Shown piece after piece: positions 1 through 5,921 of a stretch of 17,466 nucleotides of DNA. A model generated the notes under the pieces. It was given only the letters and a program-made list of their open reading frames with translations. It ran no database searches and was not told the origin of the DNA. Position 1 is the first letter of the stretch, and every line of letters begins with the position of its first letter. Source of the stretch: Sulfurimonas sp. (GTDB taxonomy: Bacteria; Campylobacterota; Campylobacteria; Campylobacterales; Sulfurimonadaceae); NCBI RefSeq assembly GCF_023229105.1, contig NZ_JALNZY010000042.1, forward strand, positions 1-17,466. Direction: 5' to 3'. The position numbers and the translations under genes are program-made.

Positions 1-732
1 TTGTGTAATAATCGTTGCATTACACTTTTGAAGAAGTGCCGCTCTACTACTTCCTTTTGCACCTGTTGCACATCCGTAACTCCCGCAAAAATTGGAGTAA
101 GAGCAGCTGTTGCGCTCTAATGCGGCATGTGAGAGGATTGCCCTTGGAGTAGCGATAGCCTCAAATCTAAGAGATTTGCACGCTCTATCAAACCACTTTG
201 TCACTCTGCTCTCTTGGAGTTTTACATAAGGAAACTGCGCCGTACTTCGAGGCTCTAAAAAGGAGTGTGGCACTACTTCCCCCGAAACACCCACTATGCG
301 CTCAACTTTTTCATAGTAAGGTTCTAGCTCTTCATAAGAGAGAGGCCAATCCACCACATTTGCGCCCTCTACTTTGCCGTAAGTCGAGAGAAGCTTGAAA
401 TCATTTGGCTTTAAACGGTGAAAAAAACCGCTCATTAAATTTGAAGATCCTCCCACCATAGAGCCATTCCAAAAACTCCATTGTTCTTCACTTCCTACAT
501 ATCTTGTGCGTTTTTGCTCTGCATCTAACTCATAGATAACATGCTGTTCCTGCTTAAGGTCAGGGGTAAAAAGTTCACGGCGCGAAACTGCTAACTCATC
601 TTTGTTAAAATCATCTTCCTTATACTCTTTTCCCTTTTCAAGCACTACGACACTAAAACCGGCACGACTTAGCTCGTAAGCTACTGGCGAACCGCCTGCG
701 CCACTTCCTATAATACATATATCATACATCAT
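1..732 (-). CDS. GMC-family FAD-dependent oxidoreductase, large subunit (partial, C-terminus beyond window)
   Basis: The frame is open from an ATG at 732 to the left edge, giving the first 244 residues of a protein whose family usually exceeds 500. The N-terminus is a Rossmann FAD-binding fold (GSGAGGSPVAYELSRAG, then an acidic residue in VVVLEKG). Further in are WNGSMVGGSSNLMSG, typical of glucose-methanol-choline oxidoreductases, and a Cys cluster, CSYSNFCGSYGC (C-x5-C-x4-C), where FAD gluconate/fructose/glucose dehydrogenases of this group carry Cys residues that in some members hold a [3Fe-4S] cluster. There is no signal peptide. Its ATG overlaps the stop of the upstream Tat-signal subunit (ATGATG over TGA), so the two are translationally coupled and probably exported together. 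The likely role is oxidation of a sugar, sugar acid or alcohol at the periplasmic face, passing electrons to a cytochrome or quinone. The substrate cannot be told from the sequence. ATG at 729 is an alternative start. Confidence 0.88.
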   Translation of the reverse strand, partial: MMYDICIIGSGAGGSPVAYELSRAGFSVVVLEKGKEYKEDDFNKDELAVSRRELFTPDLKQEQHVIYELDAEQKRTRYVGSEEQWSFWNGSMVGGSSNLMSGFFHRLKPNDFKLLSTYGKVEGANVVDWPLSYEELEPYYEKVERIVGVSGEVVPHSFLEPRSTAQFPYVKLQESRVTKWFDRACKSLRFEAIATPRAILSHAALERNSCSYSNFCGSYGCATGAKGSSRAALLQKCNATIITQ

Positions 733-1220
733 AAATAAGCTCTTTTTGGATGCGGCTCTCCTGCGCTAAATCCGAGCCATCTTTGCGCTGCATCTCTTTT
801 ATTAACACCATAACTAGCATCACTGTAGAGCGCTTCCATGCTATAGGTCAAAAGAGATTCAATCCATGACTTGCCCCATCCATATTCTGCAATCTCTTGT
901 AATACATCTTGTCGCTTTTGCTGTGAGAGGTTGTAATAAAGTTTACCATAAAGCTTCAAAGACTCTTCATGTAGCCATTGAACTCCGTTACGAAGAAACT
1001 TTTTTTCTGTAGTGCTAATCCTTGAGTGGTCTAAAATAAGCAGAAGATAAGAAGCAGTATCGACATCTAACTCTTTTGCTTTGGGAAAAAGATCTTCTTG
1101 TACAAGCGTGAGAGTTTTTAAAGGCTCCGCTGCACCATATAAAGAGGAGCCGTAAAAAAGTAAAATAGCTCCACCTAAAAAGCTCTGTTTGAAAAAATTT
1201 CTGCGTATATTTAAAATCAT
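729..1220 (-). CDS. Gluconate 2-dehydrogenase subunit 3-like small subunit with Tat signal
   Basis: A 163-residue protein beginning with a twin-arginine signal: IRRNFFK (Arg6-Arg7) followed by a hydrophobic stretch, FLGGAILLFYGSSLYGA. The mature part is helical and ends with a W-x-G-x(4)-GEPHPKRAYL segment, which fits the gluconate 2-dehydrogenase subunit 3 family. In related dehydrogenases this subunit carries the export signal for the signal-less flavoprotein, which is encoded directly downstream here (4-base overlap). It is therefore probably the escort and structural partner of the GMC subunit. The start is secure: an in-frame TAA lies two codons upstream and the twin arginines are only five residues in. 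No good ribosome binding site is visible; TACAAT sits about 6 bases before the ATG. The family assignment is from pattern recognition and was not searched. Confidence 0.8.
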   Translation of the reverse strand: MILNIRRNFFKQSFLGGAILLFYGSSLYGAAEPLKTLTLVQEDLFPKAKELDVDTASYLLLILDHSRISTTEKKFLRNGVQWLHEESLKLYGKLYYNLSQQKRQDVLQEIAEYGWGKSWIESLLTYSMEALYSDASYGVNKRDAAQRWLGFSAGEPHPKRAYL

Positions 1221-1274
1221 ACTTTATTGTACCAATATTTCTTGCTTTTTGTTCCGCAAAAAAAGAGCTATCCT

Positions 1275-1715
1275 CTAACTTTTCTCGCCAAAGAAAAGTC
1301 TGTCAAGACTAAATTTACCCGCTCCATGCGATACAAATAACAACAAAAAAAGCATATAGTACAGCGGTATTTCAAAACCGTTATCGCCGGCTGAGAAGCC
1401 GTTTGGAAGATGTACTGTTACAATAGCAACAATCATCACTATAATAAGAGGTAGTGAAATTAAACGAGTCAAAAACCCTAAAGTAAGCAATACAACACCT
1501 GTCATCTCGGTACTAGCCGCCATGTAGGCATTGAGCGTTGGAAATGGTATTCCTAAAGATGCAAACCAATCAGCCACGGCACTCATATCACTCCACTTGT
1601 TTATAGCAGGTCCATAAAATCCATATGCAACCGCTAATCGTGCAAATAATAAAGCGGGTGATTTTGCATATTCACTCAGCCTAGAAAAATTAAGATATAT
1701 TTGTTTGCAGTTCAT
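1275..1715 (-). CDS. DoxX family integral membrane protein (copy 1)
   Basis: A 146-residue membrane protein with about four hydrophobic helices. It matches the DoxX family in the N-terminal ARLAVAYGFYGPAINKW segment, in a first loop with LGIPFPTLNAYMAAS, and in the helix TEMTGVVLLTLGFLTRL. DoxX proteins are small inner-membrane proteins. Named examples include a subunit of archaeal thiosulfate:quinone oxidoreductase and HvfD-type proteins in copper-peptide loci; most are of unknown function. GAGGAG lies 6 bases upstream of the ATG, which fixes the start. The gene follows the Cys-repeat protein gene at a 262-base gap and precedes the Tat-signal dehydrogenase subunit by 54 bases, so it could serve either neighbour. 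A candidate promoter and an inverted repeat just upstream suggest independent transcription from the repeat protein gene. Confidence 0.82.
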   Translation of the reverse strand: MNCKQIYLNFSRLSEYAKSPALLFARLAVAYGFYGPAINKWSDMSAVADWFASLGIPFPTLNAYMAASTEMTGVVLLTLGFLTRLISLPLIIVMIVAIVTVHLPNGFSAGDNGFEIPLYYMLFLLLFVSHGAGKFSLDRLFFGEKS

Positions 1716-1770
1716 AACATACTCCTCAATAAATTTTAAACTGACACATAATAACAGCTATTTACAACTC

Positions 1771-1794
1771 TGTATGTAAGCTTGACTACATACA
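1771..1794. promoter_or_regulatory. Inverted repeat over the predicted transcription start of the DoxX gene
   Basis: TGTATGTA and TACATACA form perfect 8-base arms around an 8-base centre (AGCTTGAC). A GATAAT box on the minus strand (1794-1799) would place the start of transcription near 1787, inside the repeat and about 70 bases upstream of the DoxX ATG. This is the position of a repressor operator; it could instead be a 5'-leader hairpin. The binding protein is unknown. Confidence 0.4.
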
Positions 1795-1942
1795 TTATCA
1801 TGTAAAAAATGTTACACTCATCGGCTTTTTATAGGGAATTTAAAAACTTTTCATAAAATCAAATAATCGTTTCTAGATGCAAAAGAGCTGGCTTTGTGGC
1901 AAACTCCTCACAATTATCCTTTAAACTCTTAATTGATTAAAT

Positions 1943-1970
1943 TTTTAAGCAGAGTTGTCTCTGCTTAAAA
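1943..1970 (-). terminator. Perfect 12-bp stem hairpin 3' of the Cys-repeat gene
   Basis: TTTTAAGCAGAG, a 4-base loop (TTGT), and CTCTGCTTAAAA form a perfect 12-bp stem starting 7 bases after the stop codon of the repeat-protein gene. On the minus strand there is only a weak T-run after the stem, so it may be an mRNA-stabilising 3' hairpin or an attenuator before the DoxX gene as well as, or instead of, an intrinsic terminator. Confidence 0.6.
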
Positions 1971-1977
1971 TATAATA

Positions 1978-2253
1978 CTAGTCATCACCACGCTTGCCGT
2001 CACGTTTCATCTCTTTTTTTGAGTCTCCACATTTACTGTCACGTTGCATCTCTTTTTTTGAGTCTCCGCATTTGTTGTCACGTTGCATCTCTTTTTTTGA
2101 GTCTCCGCATTTGTTGTCGCGTTTCATCTCTTTTTTTGAGTTACCGCACTTACCGGCGCCACATTTCATTCCCTCAGCACTCACTGTCGTAGCACCAACG
2201 CTTAAAACCATTGCAGCAGCTGCAACTAATGATAAAAAATTCAACTTTCTCAT
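1978..2253 (-). CDS. Small secreted Cys-rich repeat protein, HvfA/bufferin-like candidate
   Basis: A 91-residue protein with a Sec-type signal peptide (Arg-Lys N-terminus, hydrophobic LVAAAAMVLSVGATTVSA, probable cleavage after VSA). The mature part opens with EGMKCGAGKCG and then tandem 13-residue repeats of the form KCGDSKKEMQRDN. It holds five cysteines, each in a KCG motif; the last repeat reads KRGDD, so its Cys is replaced by Arg. The composition is highly charged (Lys, Asp, Glu). It resembles HvfA-type precursor peptides, whose EGKCG cysteines are modified by a DUF692 (MNIO) enzyme to bind copper, and a DoxX gene lies next to it as in those loci. However, no DUF692 or DUF2063 partner is in this window and no exact EGKCG is present. 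The start is supported by GAGGATGAC just upstream. Metal binding is inference. Confidence 0.72.
   Translation of the reverse strand: MRKLNFLSLVAAAAMVLSVGATTVSAEGMKCGAGKCGNSKKEMKRDNKCGDSKKEMQRDNKCGDSKKEMQRDSKCGDSKKEMKRDGKRGDD
2001..2156. repeat. Four tandem 39-bp repeats inside the Cys-repeat gene
   Basis: Copies run 2001-2039, 2040-2078, 2079-2117 and a more diverged 2118-2156. Each encodes one 13-residue unit and contains CTC, seven T, GAG on the plus strand (an A7 tract in the coding strand). The two middle copies are nearly identical at the DNA level, a sign of recent duplication or homogenisation. Confidence 0.9.
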
Positions 2254-2286
2254 ATGTCATCCTCTAGTTTTTTAAGTTCAAAAATC

Positions 2287-2292
2287 ATTGTA
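2287..2292 (-). promoter_or_regulatory. Candidate promoter -10 box for the Cys-repeat gene
   Basis: On the minus strand the sequence reads TGTGATACAAT, an extended -10 (TG-A-TACAAT) with AT-rich DNA upstream and no clear -35, as is common in Campylobacterota. Transcription would start near 2280, giving a leader of about 27 bases with a GAGGA ribosome binding site. Confidence 0.45.
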
Positions 2293-2436
2293 TCACAACT
2301 ATTGTAATTTTTAATATGGTAATACTTAAGTAGAATCATGTGTCATAAAATTTGTATCTTTTTTCTTAAGAGTGTAACAATTTTATTTTTCAAATGTTTT
2401 GAAAATTTTATTTACAATCTTTTGTACACTATTTTC

Positions 2437-3867
2437 TTATATCTTGCTTTTTTCTTCTTTGCTCAAAAATGGCTCATAGCTGTTTTTTTGTAAAATATCT
2501 TTATAGTCATATATAGAGTCAACATATTTTACAGGTTCACTTCCTCTTGCATACCCATGCTTAAGTGTTTTGTAATACTTTTTTTGAGCAAGAAGAGGAA
2601 TTGCTTTTTTCAAATCACTCCAGACATTTTTATTTAGCCCCATCCTCTCTGCTAATATCTGTGCATCAAAAATATGCCCTAATCCTATATTGTATGCAGC
2701 AAGAGCAAATTTTAGGCGATCTTCCCCTACGACTTCCTCGGGAACAAGCTTTAACATCTGATTTAGGTGTTTTGCCCCTCCCTCTATACTTTGCTCTGGG
2801 TCAAGTCTATTTTTGACTCCAAGTTGTTCTGCCGTTGAGAGTGTTAGCATCATCAATCCTCTTACTCCTGTATAGCTTTTAGCGTTTGGGTTCCAATGTG
2901 ATTCTTGGTATGATTGAGCAGCTAAAACAGAGCATGGAATATCATACTTCTCCCCATATTTTTGAAAAAACTCTTTATATTTAGGCAGTCTTGTTTTTAT
3001 CCTGTCATAAAATGTTTTAGTGTTATAGTAGTCAAAAAATAGAGCAAAACTATAGTAGTGATCTTTTAGACGCGCCATCTCTCCACTTTGATTAAATCCG
3101 TTAATCCATGAGTACATATCATCTTTTAACTCCTTTGAATCAGCCGCAAGTATCCATGCCAACTGCTCCCTATTGCTAACAGAAAAGGCTAGGGCTATCT
3201 TTGGAAAATAGCGTTGATTTAGGGCGTATATGTTTGAGTCCGCAATAGTGCAGTCTATCTCATTAGTAGCTACCTTTGCCAAAAGTTCTTCTGTAGAGTA
3301 TTCTGACGTATATGTAGCATTTATATCAAAACCATCCTCACGTAACAACCCTATAGTTTCGCTGTAGCTTGTATCTTCCCCCACAACTATTTTAAGTCCT
3401 GCTAAATCTTCAATACTTTTTGGAAAGTGTCCCTGCCATAACATTCCTCTATAGCATACCACCTGTTGCTGTGCCTCAAAATATGATGGACCGAAGTTAA
3501 AATTTTTCTCTTTTATTTTAGTTTTTGCCAAAGATGCGGAGATTATATGAATATTTGATTTTTTACTAAACTCCAAAGCCTCTTTTGTAGTATTTACCAT
3601 CGTTATATTTAAATCAACTCCTAAATGCTTGGAATAGGCATCAAGAAGATCATACTCAAAACCCTTTGGTCCATCGGAACCTAGATAGTAAGTTGATGGC
3701 GAGTTTAGCAGCACTACGTTAAGAAGCTTTTTCTCTTTTATCTCATCAAGTACAGATGGCGCTTTAATCCTATGAATAGGGTTGTAAGCCGTATGAGAGA
3801 GCCATCCGAAAACAAAAAAAGATATAGCAAAAAATATTACTACGCTTAGTTTAAGATATTTGTCCAT
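2437..3867 (-). CDS. mltF: Membrane-bound lytic murein transglycosylase F (MltF-type)
   Basis: A 476-residue protein with an N-terminal membrane anchor or signal (residues 6-22, VVIFFAISFFVFGWLSH). It continues with a periplasmic solute-binding (SBP_bac_3) domain at about 40-275 (LLNVVLLNSPSTYYL, GPKGFEYDLLDAYSKHLGV) and an SLT lysozyme-like domain from about 311. The catalytic glutamate is Glu322 in AAQSYQESHWNP, followed by GVRGLMMLTLSTAEQLG and ALAAYNIGLGH. This is the two-domain MltF layout: the SLT domain cleaves the MurNAc-GlcNAc bond of peptidoglycan to give 1,6-anhydro products, and in MltF the binding domain regulates it allosterically. It is the third gene of a response regulator-kinase-mltF operon, starting 24 bases after the kinase stop, so its dosage is probably set by that two-component system. 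Length and motifs look intact. Confidence 0.92.
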   Translation of the reverse strand: MDKYLKLSVVIFFAISFFVFGWLSHTAYNPIHRIKAPSVLDEIKEKKLLNVVLLNSPSTYYLGSDGPKGFEYDLLDAYSKHLGVDLNITMVNTTKEALEFSKKSNIHIISASLAKTKIKEKNFNFGPSYFEAQQQVVCYRGMLWQGHFPKSIEDLAGLKIVVGEDTSYSETIGLLREDGFDINATYTSEYSTEELLAKVATNEIDCTIADSNIYALNQRYFPKIALAFSVSNREQLAWILAADSKELKDDMYSWINGFNQSGEMARLKDHYYSFALFFDYYNTKTFYDRIKTRLPKYKEFFQKYGEKYDIPCSVLAAQSYQESHWNPNAKSYTGVRGLMMLTLSTAEQLGVKNRLDPEQSIEGGAKHLNQMLKLVPEEVVGEDRLKFALAAYNIGLGHIFDAQILAERMGLNKNVWSDLKKAIPLLAQKKYYKTLKHGYARGSEPVKYVDSIYDYKDILQKNSYEPFLSKEEKSKI

Positions 3868-3891
3868 AAATATTAGTTTACACCTTAAAGC

Positions 3892-5166
3892 TTACGCAAA
3901 TATAAAGCGATTTGTGCCATCTTCATACTCATGTGCCAACACCTGATTATGCGCTTTTAAAATAGAATCAACCAGATATAAACCAAGCCCAAAACTGTTT
4001 TTTGCCGGATTGTCTTTAGTAAAAGGTTCTATATAATAGTGTAAAGGATGTGCAATGCAATCTCCTCTACTCTCAAAACATAACTCAGCGTTTTTTATCA
4101 AGATTTTCACATGTGCATCTGCTGAGTATTTTATGCCGTTGTCTATCATGTTTTTGATTGCTGTTGTATAGAGTCTATAGTTTGCATTTATTTTATAAGT
4201 TGCTTCGACATCAATCGTAACAGAACTTTTATCTATCATCGCCATATCTATAGCGCCGTCTATAATGTCAACCAAACGGTACTCTTTAAAATCTGTTTTA
4301 TCCCCAAGGCTAGTTACCTCTTCTATAAGCGCAAACTCGTTAACTAAAGACTCCAAACGCCCAAAAATAGAGCTAAATCTATCTATTTGTTTTTGAGACT
4401 CGAGCATTTGAGTAGCAATGGTTCCTTTAGCAATAGGCGTTTTAAGCTCATGCATTATATTTCGTAAAAAGAGAGTTCGTGACTCTAAAATAATGTTGAT
4501 TTTTTCTCTTGTCGCTTCAAGTTCATTAGATATAAGTGCTATTTCATCATGTCCTTTAGTTTTAAAAGATATATTCATATTTCCATCGCCATAAAGAGCA
4601 ATCTTTTTTCTAAGTCTGATAAGCGGTCTTAATTTTTGTAAAATCAAAACAAAAGAGAAGGAGATTATTAATATAATTGTCATGTACGAATAAGCGACAT
4701 TCCAGTATCTATATGGCTTTGACCCTTCATCTAAAATAAGTACCGAGGATGTTGGTGCCTGAATATAAAAATATATTTTTTTATTAAACTCAAGCATAGT
4801 TACAGTTAGATCTGTTACTGTTTTTTTGGTAAAAACTCCCTCTTGAGAGAACATAAGAGATGCTTTAACACTTTGAAAATCTTTCTTCTTTAAAATTTTT
4901 GCATTTTTTAAAACTGTTTTTATTGCTTCATTATTTTTTTCCAACACAAAGCTGTATACTGCCAGATTTACCTCAAGCATGATTTGTGAATCTTGTTTTT
5001 GCTGATGCTGACGAAATATTTGAGTGATTGTTGCATGTTTTGTAAAGATATGGTCTACATAGTGTTGTTTGTTTAAAATAAAAAACTCCCAAAACACTAC
5101 ACTTACGCTTATAATAGTAACCGTAAGTGCAAAAAGTACGGTTATTAAAACGGCATGTTGGCGCAC
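3892..5166 (-). CDS. ArsS-like sensor histidine kinase
   Basis: A 424-residue membrane sensor kinase. Transmembrane helix 1 spans about 8-30 and helix 2 about 158-177, leaving a periplasmic sensor domain of about 125 residues. A HAMP-like linker follows (178-230), then the phospho-acceptor box IMHELKTPIAKG (His239). The N box is AIKNMIDNGIKYS and the G2 box is SFGLGLYLVDSIL. The usual G1 motif (DxGxG) is absent: the equivalent stretch reads CFESRGDCIAHPL, as in the Helicobacter ArsS type as I recall it, so this is probably a family trait and not decay. The start lies 39 bases after the response regulator stop, and mltF follows 24 bases later. In Helicobacter the ArsRS pair responds to acid; the signal here is unknown. 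Confidence 0.88.
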   Translation of the reverse strand: MRQHAVLITVLFALTVTIISVSVVFWEFFILNKQHYVDHIFTKHATITQIFRQHQQKQDSQIMLEVNLAVYSFVLEKNNEAIKTVLKNAKILKKKDFQSVKASLMFSQEGVFTKKTVTDLTVTMLEFNKKIYFYIQAPTSSVLILDEGSKPYRYWNVAYSYMTIILIISFSFVLILQKLRPLIRLRKKIALYGDGNMNISFKTKGHDEIALISNELEATREKINIILESRTLFLRNIMHELKTPIAKGTIATQMLESQKQIDRFSSIFGRLESLVNEFALIEEVTSLGDKTDFKEYRLVDIIDGAIDMAMIDKSSVTIDVEATYKINANYRLYTTAIKNMIDNGIKYSADAHVKILIKNAELCFESRGDCIAHPLHYYIEPFTKDNPAKNSFGLGLYLVDSILKAHNQVLAHEYEDGTNRFIFA

Positions 5167-5205
5167 TAGTTTATCCCCTACTTTTAATCAAGAAGAGAGA
5201 ATTGC

Positions 5206-5868
5206 TTACTTAAGAAGTTTATAACCAACGCCTCTTACCGATTCTATAAGAGACTTATCTCCTAGTTTGTTTCTAATTCTTCCTACCATTACATCGATAC
5301 TTTTATTTGACGAATCTTCATTTATAGCATTTACATTATGGATAAGATCCTCTCTTGAGACAACCAACCCCTGTTTTGCTATCATGTAAGAGAGTATCCC
5401 AAACTCTGCTTTTGTAAGATCTATATTTCTTCCCCTATAACTGATAGTCATAGATGAGACATCGCATTTAAAGTCGCTTTTAGACTCCTCTTTTTGTTGC
5501 GATTTAGCCTCGTAGCGCCTTAAAACAGAGTGGATACGCGCTTCAAGTTCTCTAGGATCGTACGGCTTTGGAAGATAATCATCAGCCCCAAGTTCAAGTG
5601 CTTTTATTTTGTCGGTCACATCGCTTCTAGCAGATGAGATTATTATCGGAATATCTTGTCTCTCTCGAATCGCTTCACAAACCTCCAAACCGTCCATGCC
5701 CGGAAGCGTTAAATCCAAAATAACTAAGTCAAAAGGTTCCAATTTCAATATGCTTACCGCTTTAAAAGGGTCATCTTCAGTAACAACCTCAAACTCAAAC
5801 TGCTGAAGATACTCCGTAAGTATCTCTGCTAACTCCAAATCATCTTCAATCATTAATATTTTTTTCAT
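5206..5868 (-). CDS. OmpR-family response regulator, partner of the ArsS-like kinase
   Basis: A 220-residue protein with a receiver domain (1-120): acidic pocket Glu8-Asp9-Asp10, phospho-acceptor Asp52 in VILDLTLPGMDG, conserved Ser79-Ala80, and Lys101 in DDYLPKPYDPRE. A winged-helix OmpR/PhoB DNA-binding domain follows (about 130-220; LTKAEFGILSYMIAKQG, SIDVMVGRIRNKLG, IESVRGVGYKLLK). It should bind DNA as a dimer when phosphorylated by the kinase encoded next. It is the first gene of the three-gene operon ending in mltF and begins 53 bases after feoB. A perfect 14-bp palindrome touches the start codon and no clear ribosome binding site is seen, which may reflect autoregulation. It is ArsR-like (Helicobacter two-component sense), not the metalloid repressor ArsR. 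Confidence 0.92.
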   Translation of the reverse strand: MKKILMIEDDLELAEILTEYLQQFEFEVVTEDDPFKAVSILKLEPFDLVILDLTLPGMDGLEVCEAIRERQDIPIIISSARSDVTDKIKALELGADDYLPKPYDPRELEARIHSVLRRYEAKSQQKEESKSDFKCDVSSMTISYRGRNIDLTKAEFGILSYMIAKQGLVVSREDLIHNVNAINEDSSNKSIDVMVGRIRNKLGDKSLIESVRGVGYKLLK

Positions 5869-5882
5869 GTTAGAATTCTAAC
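5869..5882. promoter_or_regulatory. Perfect palindrome abutting the response regulator start codon
   Basis: GTTAGAATTCTAAC is a perfect 14-base palindrome ending at the base before the ATG, where a ribosome binding site would normally lie. It could be an operator for autorepression or a short RNA element limiting translation. Two TATGCA copies, 24 bases apart (5886-5891 and 5910-5915), lie just upstream. Confidence 0.4.
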
Positions 5883-5921
5883 AGATATGCACTAATAAGT
5901 AGTTAATAGTATGCAAAATCT

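Noticed and set aside
1..732. Possible pseudogene status of the GMC gene because it seems to lack an end
   Set aside because: The frame is open without a stop all the way to the left edge and motifs are intact; it is only cut by the window.
2001..2156. Regular repeats resembling a CRISPR array
   Set aside because: The units are head-to-tail with no spacers and lie in frame within a protein-coding gene.
1994..2275. Plus-strand reading frame with repeated SFFESPHLLSR units
   Set aside because: It is the exact antisense of the Cys-repeat gene; the repeats are a by-product, there is no ribosome binding site, and the minus-strand frame has a proper signal peptide.
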